Source: UKL13-2 sp036394575 (GTDB taxonomy: Bacteria; Pseudomonadota; Gammaproteobacteria; Burkholderiales; Usitatibacteraceae). From it: 64,000 bases of DNA. Below the pieces are notes generated by a model that ran no database searches, was not told the DNA's origin, and saw nothing but the letters and a program-made list of their open reading frames with translations. The stretch covers positions 13,815 to 77,814 of the forward strand of contig DASWEY010000002.1 in the NCBI GenBank assembly GCA_036394575.1. Reading direction: 5' to 3'. Below, piece by piece: positions 54,228 to 62,837 of the stretch (position 1 is the stretch's first letter; every line of letters begins with the position of its first letter). The position numbers and the translations under genes were made by a program.

Positions 54228-55481
54228 ATGATGGAAATCAAGAATTACACAATGAATTTTGGCCCCCAGCATCCCGCTGCGCACGGGGTGTTGCGGCTGG
54301 TGCTGGAGCTCGACGGTGAAGTGATTCAGCGTGCCGACCCGCATATCGGCCTGCTTCATCGCGCCACCGAGAAGCTTGCCGAGACGCGCACCTTCATCCA
54401 GAGCGTGCCGTATATGGACCGTCTCGACTATGTGTCGATGATGGTCAACGAGCACGCCTATGTGATGGCCATCGAAAAGCTTGTTGGTGTGCAGGTGCCG
54501 GAGCGGGCGCAGTACATCCGCGTGATGTTCGATGAAATCACCCGGGTGCTGAACCATTTGCTATGGCTGGGTGCGCACGCGCTCGACGTGGGCGCGATGA
54601 CCGTTTTTCTGTACGCCTTCCGCGAACGCGAAGATTTGATGGATTGTTACGAGGCGGTATCGGGTGCACGCATGCATGCCGCTTACTATCGTCCTGGCGG
54701 CGTCTACCGCGACCTGCCGGAGCGCATGCCGCAGTACACCACTATGCAGGGCAAGAATGCCGAAGCGATGAAGCGCCTCAATGAAAACCGTCAGGGCTCG
54801 CTGCTGGATTTCATCGACGATTTCACCCGCCGTTTCCCGACCTATATCGACGAATATGAAACGCTGCTGACCGACAACCGCATCTGGAAGCAGCGCTTGG
54901 TCGGCATCGGCGTGGTCACGCCGGAACGCGCCCAGCAATTGGGATTCACCGGTCCGATGCTGCGCGGTTCAGGCATTGCCTGGGATCTGCGCAAGCAGCA
55001 GCCGTATGAAGTTTACGACCGCATGGATTTCGATATCCCAATCGGCACCAATGGCGATTGCTATGACCGCTATCTGGTGCGCGTGCAGGAAATGCGCGAG
55101 TCTAACAAGATCATCCAGCAATGTGTGAAATGGCTGCGCGCCAATCCCGGGCCAGTGATCAGTGAGGATCATAAAGTGGCGCCACCCTCGCGCGAGAGCA
55201 TGAAGGCCAATATGGAAGAGCTGATTCATCACTTCAAGCTCTTCACCGAAGGCTTCCATGTGCCACCGGGCGAAGTCTATTCTGCGGTCGAACATCCCAA
55301 GGGCGAATTCGGCATCTATCTGGTGTCGGACGGCGCGAACAAACCCTATCGCCTGAAAATCCGCGCCCCCGGTTTCCCGCATCTTGCCGCGCTCGACGAA
55401 ATGTCGCGCGGCCATATGATCGCCGACGTCGTCACCATCATTGGTACGCAGGACATCGTGTTCGGGGAAATAGACCGATGA
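54228..55481 (+). CDS. nuoD: NADH-quinone oxidoreductase subunit D
   Basis: The 417-residue 49-kDa-type subunit forms the quinone site with NuoB. Landmarks are MNFGPQHPAAHGVLRLVLEL, LLHRATEKLAETRTFIQSVP and the C-terminal RAPGFPHLAALDEMSRGHMI. Its stop overlaps the start of a cupin gene (ATGA) rather than nuoE, which is unusual. Confidence 0.98.
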   Translation: MMEIKNYTMNFGPQHPAAHGVLRLVLELDGEVIQRADPHIGLLHRATEKLAETRTFIQSVPYMDRLDYVSMMVNEHAYVMAIEKLVGVQVPERAQYIRVMFDEITRVLNHLLWLGAHALDVGAMTVFLYAFREREDLMDCYEAVSGARMHAAYYRPGGVYRDLPERMPQYTTMQGKNAEAMKRLNENRQGSLLDFIDDFTRRFPTYIDEYETLLTDNRIWKQRLVGIGVVTPERAQQLGFTGPMLRGSGIAWDLRKQQPYEVYDRMDFDIPIGTNGDCYDRYLVRVQEMRESNKIIQQCVKWLRANPGPVISEDHKVAPPSRESMKANMEELIHHFKLFTEGFHVPPGEVYSAVEHPKGEFGIYLVSDGANKPYRLKIRAPGFPHLAALDEMSRGHMIADVVTIIGTQDIVFGEIDR

Positions 55482-55990
55482 ACGCCGGGACCGTAACGGG
55501 CAAGCCAACCGATGGTATGAAGGTGATCGATACCAAGGTAATCAACATCGACGAACTCAAGCTCGAGCATTTTGCGAATGGCGAAAAGTTCGAGAGCGAT
55601 GCTATGCGAATTGGGCCGCTGCTCGGCGCGAGTGATCTCGGCTACTCTTACGACGTGGTTCCGCCGGGCAAACGCTCCTGCCCGTTTCACAGCCATCGCG
55701 CTGAAGAGGAGATGTTCTTCATCGTGAAAGGTAGCGGAACCCTTCGCTATGGCAACGAGATGCGAAAAATCCGCGCCGGCGACTTCATCTGCTGCCCGAC
55801 TGGCGGAGCGGAAACGGCGCACCAGATCATCAACGACACCGATGCCGAGCTCGCCTATATTTCGGTGAGCACCATGATGCCGGCAGAGGTCTGCGAGTAT
55901 CCCGACTCTAAAAAAATCGGGGCCTTCGGTGGCGGCCTGCGTCATATGACACAGGCGACTGACCATGTCGATTATTGGAAGGGAGAGTAG
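55478..55990 (+). CDS. Cupin-domain protein inserted between nuoD and nuoE
   Basis: A 170-residue single-domain cupin. The first metal motif is HSHRAEEEMFFIVKGSGTLR (residues about 71-90). The second, GDFICCPTGGAETAHQIIND, carries a late His. The domain belongs to the broad cupin_2 type (mannose-6-phosphate isomerase-like or dioxygenase-like) and I cannot name a substrate. The start overlaps the nuoD stop by four bases, and it ends four bases before nuoE's GTG, so it is fully built into the complex I operon. It is not a known complex I subunit and is probably a lineage-specific insertion. Confidence 0.88.
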   Translation: MNAGTVTGKPTDGMKVIDTKVINIDELKLEHFANGEKFESDAMRIGPLLGASDLGYSYDVVPPGKRSCPFHSHRAEEEMFFIVKGSGTLRYGNEMRKIRAGDFICCPTGGAETAHQIINDTDAELAYISVSTMMPAEVCEYPDSKKIGAFGGGLRHMTQATDHVDYWKGE

Positions 55991-55994
55991 GGCC

Positions 55995-56468
55995 GTGTTA
56001 TCCGCAGAAGCCAGGCAGAAGATTGACCGCGAGTTGACCAAGTACCCGCCCGACCAGAAACAGTCCGCGGTGATGTCCGCGCTTGCCATTGCGCAGGACG
56101 AGAACGGCTGGTTGTCCAATGAATTGATGGACGAAGTTGCCGGCTATCTGGGCATGCCCTCGATCGCCGTGTATGAAGTAGCGACCTTCTACAATATGTA
56201 CAACCTGAAGCCCATGGGCAAATGCAAGATCACGGTTTGTACCAATCTGCCCTGCGCGCTGTCCGGTGGCGTGGACGCCGCCGAATACCTCAAAACCAAA
56301 CTTGGTGTTGACTGGAAAGAAACCACGGCCGACGGCAAATTCACCCTGGTGGAGGGTGAGTGCATGGGCGCCTGCGGGGATGCGCCGGTGCTGCTGGTCA
56401 ACAACAAGCGCATGTGCAGCTTCATGTCCAAGCCCAAGCTCGATCAACTCATCGAGGAGTTGAAATAA
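55995..56468 (+). CDS. nuoE: NADH-quinone oxidoreductase subunit E
   Basis: The 157-residue 24-kDa-type subunit carries the N1a 2Fe-2S cluster. The four ligands are visible in CTNLPCALSGG (C-x4-C) and GECMGACGDAPV (C-x3-C). The start is GTG 55995 with GGGAGA eight bases upstream. A longer in-frame start at 55965 would overlap the cupin gene. Its TAA overlaps the nuoF ATG. Confidence 0.96.
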   Translation: MLSAEARQKIDRELTKYPPDQKQSAVMSALAIAQDENGWLSNELMDEVAGYLGMPSIAVYEVATFYNMYNLKPMGKCKITVCTNLPCALSGGVDAAEYLKTKLGVDWKETTADGKFTLVEGECMGACGDAPVLLVNNKRMCSFMSKPKLDQLIEELK

Positions 56469-57805
56469 TGGCAATGCTCGATTACGGCCCCGATGCGGTG
56501 CTGATGAAGGGTCTCGACGGCGGCAACTGGCGCCTGAAAGACTATGAAGCGCGCGCGGGCTACCAGGCGCTGAAAAAGATTTTGAAAGACGGCATCAAGC
56601 CGGAAGACGTCATCGCCGAAGTGAAGAAGTCCGCTCTGCGCGGCCGCGGCGGCGCCGGTTTTCCGACCGGGCTCAAGTGGAGCTTCATGCCGCGCACGCT
56701 GCCGGGCGCCAAATACCTGGTGTGCAATTCCGACGAAGGCGAGCCGGGCACTTTCAAGGATCGCGACATCCTCCGCTACAACCCGCATATGCTGATCGAG
56801 GGCATGATCATCGGCGGTTACGCCATGGGCATTCCGGTCGGTTACAACTATATCCACGGCGAGATCTGGGCCGAGTACGACCGTTTCGAGGAAGCGCTGG
56901 AAGAGGCGCGCGCCGCCGGCTACCTCGGCGACAATATTCTCGGTAGCGGCTTTTCCTTCCAGCTGCATGCTTTCCACGGTTACGGCGCCTATATTTGCGG
57001 CGAAGAAACCGCCCTGCTGGAATCTCTCGAAGGCAAGAAAGGGCAGCCGCGCTTCAAGCCGCCGTTCCCGGCCTCATTCGGCCTCTATGGCAAGCCGACC
57101 ACAATCAACAACACCGAAACATTTTGCGCGGTGCCGTACATCATGCGCGAAGGCGGTGAGGCTTTCCTGAATCTCGGCCGGCCCAACAATGGCGGCACCA
57201 AGATTTTTTCCATTTCCGGCCATGTCAACAAGCCCGGCAACTACGAAATCAAACTCGGCACCCCGTTTGCCGAACTGCTGAAAATGGCCGGTGGCATGCG
57301 CGGCGGCAAGAAACTCAAGGCGGTGATTCCGGGTGGCTCGTCGATGCCAGTCATCAAAGGCGACTTGATGATGACCGTCGATATGGATTACGACTCGATC
57401 GCCAAAGCCGGCTCGATGCTGGGTTCCGGTGCGGTCATCGTCATGGATGAGGACACCTGCATGGTGAGGGCGGCCGAACGCCTCGCTTACTTCTATTACG
57501 AAGAATCCTGCGGTCAGTGCACGCCCTGTCGTGAGGGCACCGGTTGGCTGTACCGCATCATTCATCGCATCGAGCATGGTGAAGGCCGCCATGAAGACCT
57601 CGACTTGTTGCTGAATTTATCCGACCAGATTCAGGGGCGCACCATTTGCGCGCTGGGCGACGCTGCCGCGATGCCGGTGCGCGCCTTCGTCAAAAATTTC
57701 CGCGAAGAATTCGAGTATCACATCGCCAACAAGCGCTGCCTCGTCGCGCCGGGCGGTTATTCCTCGCCCGTACCGCATGAGGCCCTGGCGATGGCTGCCG
57801 AGTAG
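56468..57805 (+). CDS. nuoF: NADH-quinone oxidoreductase subunit F
   Basis: The 445-residue NADH-binding subunit holds FMN and the N3 4Fe-4S cluster. The nucleotide and flavin loops are GRGGAGFPTGLKWSF and CNSDEGEPGTFKDRDI. The cluster motif is ESCGQCTPCREGTGW with a distal Cys in RTICALGDAAAMPV. A GAGGAG ribosome site lies in the 3' end of nuoE. Normal length and order. Confidence 0.98.
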   Translation: MAMLDYGPDAVLMKGLDGGNWRLKDYEARAGYQALKKILKDGIKPEDVIAEVKKSALRGRGGAGFPTGLKWSFMPRTLPGAKYLVCNSDEGEPGTFKDRDILRYNPHMLIEGMIIGGYAMGIPVGYNYIHGEIWAEYDRFEEALEEARAAGYLGDNILGSGFSFQLHAFHGYGAYICGEETALLESLEGKKGQPRFKPPFPASFGLYGKPTTINNTETFCAVPYIMREGGEAFLNLGRPNNGGTKIFSISGHVNKPGNYEIKLGTPFAELLKMAGGMRGGKKLKAVIPGGSSMPVIKGDLMMTVDMDYDSIAKAGSMLGSGAVIVMDEDTCMVRAAERLAYFYYEESCGQCTPCREGTGWLYRIIHRIEHGEGRHEDLDLLLNLSDQIQGRTICALGDAAAMPVRAFVKNFREEFEYHIANKRCLVAPGGYSSPVPHEALAMAAE

Positions 57806-57816
57806 AAAATACCACC

Positions 57817-60186
57817 ATGATCAATCTGGAAATCGACGGTAAAACCGTTCAAGTCGACAATGGCGCCACCGTGATGGAAGCGGCCAGCAAGCTCGGCATC
57901 TTTGTTCCGCATTTTTGCTATCACAAGAAGCTGAGCATTGCGGCCAATTGCCGCATGTGTCTGGTACAGGTGGAAAAAGCACCCAAGCCATTGCCCGCCT
58001 GTGCGACTCCCGCCACCGAGGGCATGAAGGTGCAGACGGCGTCCGAATATGCCAAGACCGCGCAAAAAGGCGTGATGGAGTTCCTGCTGATCAACCATCC
58101 ACTCGACTGCCCGATCTGCGATCAAGGCGGTGAATGCCAGCTGCAGGATCTGGCGGTGGGCTATGGCGGTTCCGCTTCGCGCTATCAGGAAGAAAAGCGT
58201 GTGGTGGTGAACAAGAATCTGGGCCCGCTGATCTCGACCGATATGACGCGCTGCATCCATTGCACGCGCTGCGTGCGTTTCGGCCAGGAAGTCGCCGGCG
58301 TGATGGAACTCGGCCAGGTCGGTCGTGGCGAACATTCTGAAATTCTTGCCTTTGTAGGCAAGACGGTCGATTCCGAACTCTCCGGCAATGTCATCGATCT
58401 ATGCCCGGTCGGCGCGCTGACGTCCAAGCCCTTCCGGTATTCGGCCCGTACCTGGGAACTGTCGCGCCGCAAGTCGGTATCGCCTCACGACGGACTCGGT
58501 ACCAATTTGATTGTGCAGGTCATGCAGGACCGCGTCATGCGCGTGTTGCCGCTGGAAAACGAAGCGGTCAACGAGTGCTGGATCTCGGACAAGGACCGAT
58601 TCTCCTATGAGGCGTTGAATTCCGCTGAACGCCTTACCAGGCCGATGGTACGGAAAAATGGCGTCCTCGCCGAAGCCGAATGGGCGGAGGCGCTGCAGGC
58701 TGTTGCGGATGGTTTGAAATCGGTCAAGGATAAACACGGCGCGGACACGATCGGCGCCATGGCCTCGCCGCATCAGACGCTGGAAGAGCTTTATCTGTTG
58801 AACAAACTGGTGCGGGCTCTGGGGTCAAAGCATATCGACACCCGTTTGCGTCAGGCCGATACCAGTGCCGACGGCAAGACGGGCGCGCGCTGGCTGGGCA
58901 TGAAGCTTGTCGATATCGCCGCGCTGCAAAGCGTGCTGATTGTCGGTTCAACCTTGCGAAAAGATCATCCGCTGCTGGCCAATCGTTTCCGCCAGGCCGC
59001 CAAAAAAGGCCTTGCCATCAATCTGATTCATTGCGCGGGCGACGAGCTGTTGATGAAGGTGGCAAATAGTGCCATCGTGCGTCCAAGCGCTCTTGCCAAC
59101 ACCCTGGCCGCCGTAGCCAAAGCCCTGGCCGAAATCAAGGGCGCCACGGTGTCTGCCGATGTTGCCGGCTTGGTCGCTGTCGCGAACATCGATGGAACCG
59201 CGCGGGCCATGGCGAACAGTCTCGCCGAAAAAGAAAAAACCGCTGTCTTGCTCGGCAACACCGCGCAAAATCATCCGCATTACACTGCGCTGCATCTGCT
59301 GGCACAAGAAGTGGCCCGCCTGTCTGGTGCGACGCTGGGCTTCCTCGGTGAAGCCGCCAATAGCGTGGGCGCTGCTGTGATTGGCGCCGAGCCCGGCGAA
59401 GATGGATTGTGCGCGCAAGACATGGTCGGCAACCCGCGCAAGGCTTACGTCCTGCTGGGTGTTGACCCCGAGCTTGATTGCCATGATCCGGTCGCAACAT
59501 TGGACGCCCTGAAGCAAGCCGAGTTTGTGGTGGCCATGTCTGCATTCCAGAATTCCGCTGCGATGGAATATGCCGATGTGATTCTGCCGATCGCGCCCTT
59601 TACCGAAACGGCAGGCACCTTCGTTAATACCGAGGGCCGCGTGCAATCGTTCAACGGTGTCGTCAAGCCGCTGGGCGAAGCGCGTCCCGCCTGGAAGGTG
59701 CTGCGCGTCCTCGGCAATCTGTTGCAGATGAACGGTTTCGATCAGGACAATGTCGACGCCATCCGTGTCGAAATTGCCCCGGACCTGAATGCCTTTGTTG
59801 CCGGCAAGCTCGACAACATCATGCGCGGTGCCGAGCTGGAAATGCCGACGGTCGGCAACGGCATCGAGCGCATCGGCGAGGCGCCGATTTACGCGGCCGA
59901 CGCCCTGGTGCGCCGCGCGCCTTCGTTGCAAAAGACTGCCGATGCGAAAAATTCCCGGATCGCTTTCTTCGCCTCGGATGTTTTTGCCGGCGCGAAGTTG
60001 AACGAAGGTGATGAAGTCAGGATCAGCACGGTTACGGGTTCGGCGACGCTTGTTGCCAAGCGCGACGAGCGTCTGCCCGCGGGCTGTGTGCGTGTTGCCG
60101 CCGCCATTCCAGAAACGAGTGCGCTCGGTCCGATGTTCGGCAATTTGATGGTGGAGAAGGTTTCCATCGCAGCCGCGGCGGAGTAG
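57817..60186 (+). CDS. nuoG: NADH-quinone oxidoreductase subunit G
   Basis: The 789-residue 75-kDa-type subunit. An N-terminal ferredoxin domain has the 2Fe-2S motif HFCYHKKLSIAANCRMCLV. The His-Cys and 4Fe-4S sets follow (CPICDQGGECQLQDLA and CIHCTRCVRFGQE), and then a molybdopterin-oxidoreductase-like domain without an obvious cofactor role. Length and order are normal for betaproteobacteria, and nuoH begins three bases after its stop. Confidence 0.97.
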   Translation: MINLEIDGKTVQVDNGATVMEAASKLGIFVPHFCYHKKLSIAANCRMCLVQVEKAPKPLPACATPATEGMKVQTASEYAKTAQKGVMEFLLINHPLDCPICDQGGECQLQDLAVGYGGSASRYQEEKRVVVNKNLGPLISTDMTRCIHCTRCVRFGQEVAGVMELGQVGRGEHSEILAFVGKTVDSELSGNVIDLCPVGALTSKPFRYSARTWELSRRKSVSPHDGLGTNLIVQVMQDRVMRVLPLENEAVNECWISDKDRFSYEALNSAERLTRPMVRKNGVLAEAEWAEALQAVADGLKSVKDKHGADTIGAMASPHQTLEELYLLNKLVRALGSKHIDTRLRQADTSADGKTGARWLGMKLVDIAALQSVLIVGSTLRKDHPLLANRFRQAAKKGLAINLIHCAGDELLMKVANSAIVRPSALANTLAAVAKALAEIKGATVSADVAGLVAVANIDGTARAMANSLAEKEKTAVLLGNTAQNHPHYTALHLLAQEVARLSGATLGFLGEAANSVGAAVIGAEPGEDGLCAQDMVGNPRKAYVLLGVDPELDCHDPVATLDALKQAEFVVAMSAFQNSAAMEYADVILPIAPFTETAGTFVNTEGRVQSFNGVVKPLGEARPAWKVLRVLGNLLQMNGFDQDNVDAIRVEIAPDLNAFVAGKLDNIMRGAELEMPTVGNGIERIGEAPIYAADALVRRAPSLQKTADAKNSRIAFFASDVFAGAKLNEGDEVRISTVTGSATLVAKRDERLPAGCVRVAAAIPETSALGPMFGNLMVEKVSIAAAAE

Positions 60187-60189
60187 GGC

Positions 60190-61287
60190 ATGGATTCCGT
60201 CATTCAATCCATCAACGCCGGATTCACCAGCTATCTTGGTCCGCAATGGGGTCCAAGCGCATTTGCCCTGGCCAAGGCAGTGACGATGATCGTCATGGTG
60301 GTGGTACCCCTGCTGCTGTTTGTGCTGTATTTCCAGTTGGTCGAGCGTTGGGTGATCGGCTGGATCCAGGTGCGTCGCGGCCCCAATCGTGTCGGCCCCT
60401 GGGGTACCCTGCAGCCGATTGCCGATGCGGTGAAACTGCTGCTCAAGGAACAGATTGTGCCGACAGGTGCCAACAAGGCCTTGTTCCTGATCGCCCCCGC
60501 GCTGTCGGTGGCGCCGGCGATGGCGGTGTGGGCAATGGTGCCGTTTACGCCGAACTGGGTCGTGGCCAATGTCGATGCCGGCCTGCTGGTGGTCCTGGCG
60601 TTGACCTCGATGGGGGTGTACGGCGTGATCGTCGCCGGCTGGGCATCGAACTCCAAATATGCCTTCCTGGGTGCCATGCGCTCGGCCGCGCAGGTGGTTT
60701 CCTATGAAATCGCCATGGGCTTTGCCCTGGTCGGCGGCCTGATGGCGGCGCAGAGCATGAATCTGACGCAGATCGTTGCGCGTCAGGATGGTGCCTACGG
60801 CGCACTTGAATGGTTTTTCATTCCACTGTTCCCGCTGTTCATCGTACATTTCATCGCCGGCGTTGCCGAGACCAATCGCCATCCTTTCGATGTCGCCGAA
60901 GGCGAATCGGAAATCGTGGCCGGTCCGTTGGTGGAATACTCGGGCATGACCTGGTCGCTGTTTTTCCTGGCCGAGTACGCCAATATGCTGTTGGTCGCGA
61001 CCATCTCCAGCATCCTGTTCATGGGCGGTTGGCTGTCGCCGTTTCCGAAAGCGATCCCGGTGCTGGGTGCCGCATCGATCCTGTGGCTGTTCGCCAAGAT
61101 GATGTTCCTGATGATCATCTTCGTCTGGATTCGCGCTTCCTTCCCGCGCTATCGCTATGACCAGATCATGCGTCTGGGCTGGAAAATCTTCATCCCGATC
61201 ACGATCGTGTGGATCGTGGTGGTGGGTGTGCTGATGATGGAACCATTCGCCAGCATGCCGCTGATCAACATCTGGTTTGGAAAATAA
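60190..61287 (+). CDS. nuoH: NADH-quinone oxidoreductase subunit H
   Basis: A 365-residue membrane subunit with eight or more helices lining the quinone cavity. Signatures are ERWVIGWIQVRRGPNRVGPW, followed by GTLQPIADAVKLLLKEQ, and the charged loop AGVAETNRHPFDVAEGESE. nuoI follows after three bases. Confidence 0.98.
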   Translation: MDSVIQSINAGFTSYLGPQWGPSAFALAKAVTMIVMVVVPLLLFVLYFQLVERWVIGWIQVRRGPNRVGPWGTLQPIADAVKLLLKEQIVPTGANKALFLIAPALSVAPAMAVWAMVPFTPNWVVANVDAGLLVVLALTSMGVYGVIVAGWASNSKYAFLGAMRSAAQVVSYEIAMGFALVGGLMAAQSMNLTQIVARQDGAYGALEWFFIPLFPLFIVHFIAGVAETNRHPFDVAEGESEIVAGPLVEYSGMTWSLFFLAEYANMLLVATISSILFMGGWLSPFPKAIPVLGAASILWLFAKMMFLMIIFVWIRASFPRYRYDQIMRLGWKIFIPITIVWIVVVGVLMMEPFASMPLINIWFGK

Positions 61288-61290
61288 GCC

Positions 61291-61782
61291 ATGTGGGACA
61301 GAACCAAAGAAGTGATGGGCAGCCTGATGCTGGGCGAGTTGGCCAAGGGCATGATGCTCACCGGCCGCCATTTGTTCGCGCGCAAAATCACCGTGCAGTT
61401 CCCCGAAGAAAAAACCCCGCAAAGCCCCCGTTTCCGCGGCCTGCATGCGCTGCGCCGCTATCCGAACGGCGAAGAGCGTTGCATCGCCTGCAAGCTGTGC
61501 GAGGCGGTGTGCCCGGCCCTGGCCATCACCATCGAATCCGAACAGCGCGACGACGGCAGCCGCCGCACCACGCGCTACGACATCGACCTCACCAAGTGCA
61601 TCTTCTGTGGCTTCTGCGAAGAATCCTGCCCGGTGGACTCGATCGTCGAAACCCATTTGCTGGAATACCACGGCGAGAAACGTGGCGACCTTTACTACAC
61701 CAAACCCATGTTGCTGGCGATCGGCGACAAGTACGAGGCCGAGATCGCCAGCCGCCGCGCCGAGGATGCGAAATACCGTTAA
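61291..61782 (+). CDS. nuoI: NADH-quinone oxidoreductase subunit I
   Basis: A 163-residue subunit with two 4Fe-4S clusters (N6a and N6b). The ferredoxin-type motifs are CIACKLCEAVCPALAI and CIFCGFCEESCPVDSI. The N-terminal amphipathic helix anchors it to the membrane arm. A 73-base gap separates it from nuoJ, the widest gap within nuoB-nuoL. Confidence 0.98.
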   Translation: MWDRTKEVMGSLMLGELAKGMMLTGRHLFARKITVQFPEEKTPQSPRFRGLHALRRYPNGEERCIACKLCEAVCPALAITIESEQRDDGSRRTTRYDIDLTKCIFCGFCEESCPVDSIVETHLLEYHGEKRGDLYYTKPMLLAIGDKYEAEIASRRAEDAKYR

Positions 61783-61855
61783 TGCGGTGAATGAAACTTC
61801 AAAACATCAACATACGCTTTAGCTTGCAGCACGCGCCGTTCCCAGAAAAATTCCA

Positions 61856-62506
61856 ATGACTCTCCAATCGATAATCTTCTACACTTTCGCGGTCTTTCTG
61901 CTGATATTCGGCCTGCGCGTGATTACCGCCCGGAACCCGGTACATGCCGCGCTATTTCTGGTGGCGGCGTTCTTTACCGCTGCCGCATTGTGGCTGCTGC
62001 TGTTCGCCGAATTTCTCGCCATCACCCTGGTATTGGTCTATGTCGGCGCGGTGATGGTGTTGTTCCTGTTCGTGGTGATGATGCTCGACATCAATTTCGT
62101 CAAGTTGCGCGAAGGGTTCTGGAAACATTTGCCGATCGCCGCCACCGTCGCCATCGCCATGGTCGCGGAAATGGTGATGTTGCTGGTCAGCAAATCGTTC
62201 GGGCTCACCGGCATCGTCAGTCCGGGTGCACCCGCGGCCACCGTATCCAATACCAAGGATCTCGGCCGCGTGCTGTACACCGATTACCTGTTTCCCTTCG
62301 AGCTCGCCGCGGTGATCCTGCTGGTGGCGATCGTTGCCGCCATTGCGCTCACCCTGCGTTCACGCAAGGAAGCCAAATCGCAGGTGGTGGGCGACCAGGT
62401 TCGCGTCAAGGCCAGCGACCGGCTGAAGATCATCAAGATGGATGCGGTTCGCGAAGCGCCGTCGGTGCCCGCCGAAGAAACCCCGCCACCGGCCACCAAG
62501 GCTTAA
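61856..62506 (+). CDS. nuoJ: NADH-quinone oxidoreductase subunit J
   Basis: A 216-residue membrane subunit with five helices and the pi-bulge helix region ITLVLVYVGAVMVLFLFVVM. The C-terminal 45 residues form a charged tail ending in EETPPPATKA. ATG 61856 has no strong ribosome site. The 73 bases before it hold nothing recognisable. Confidence 0.95.
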   Translation: MTLQSIIFYTFAVFLLIFGLRVITARNPVHAALFLVAAFFTAAALWLLLFAEFLAITLVLVYVGAVMVLFLFVVMMLDINFVKLREGFWKHLPIAATVAIAMVAEMVMLLVSKSFGLTGIVSPGAPAATVSNTKDLGRVLYTDYLFPFELAAVILLVAIVAAIALTLRSRKEAKSQVVGDQVRVKASDRLKIIKMDAVREAPSVPAEETPPPATKA

Positions 62507-62513
62507 GGAAAAC

Positions 62514-62819
62514 ATGATCACGCTAACCCATTACCTGGTGCTGTCCGCTGTGCTGTTCGCGATCTCGATCGCCGGCATTTTCCTGAACCGCAAGAACATC
62601 ATCGTCCTGCTGATGGCCATCGAGTTGATGCTGCTCGCCGTCAATATGAACTTCATCGCCTTCTCGCATTACCTCGGCGACCTGTCCGGGCAGGTGTTCG
62701 TATTCTTCATCCTGACCGTGGCGGCCGCCGAGTCGGCCATCGGCCTCGCCATCCTCGTCATCCTGTTTCGCAATCTGCGCAGCATCAATGTCGACGACAT
62801 CGGCACACTCAAAGGCTAA
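62514..62819 (+). CDS. nuoK: NADH-quinone oxidoreductase subunit K
   Basis: A 101-residue three-helix membrane subunit with the conserved glutamate pair of the proton channel in VLLMAIELMLLAVNMNFIAF and in AAAESAIGLAILV. AAGGA at 62505-62509 precedes ATG 62514. nuoL begins 18 bases downstream. Confidence 0.97.
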   Translation: MITLTHYLVLSAVLFAISIAGIFLNRKNIIVLLMAIELMLLAVNMNFIAFSHYLGDLSGQVFVFFILTVAAAESAIGLAILVILFRNLRSINVDDIGTLKG

Positions 62820-62837
62820 GGCAAGGGTCCAACGCAG

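Noticed and set aside
58948..61671. 907-codon open frame on the minus strand
   Set aside because: It is opposite nuoG, nuoH and nuoI. Its length comes from codon bias, and the sense genes are certain.
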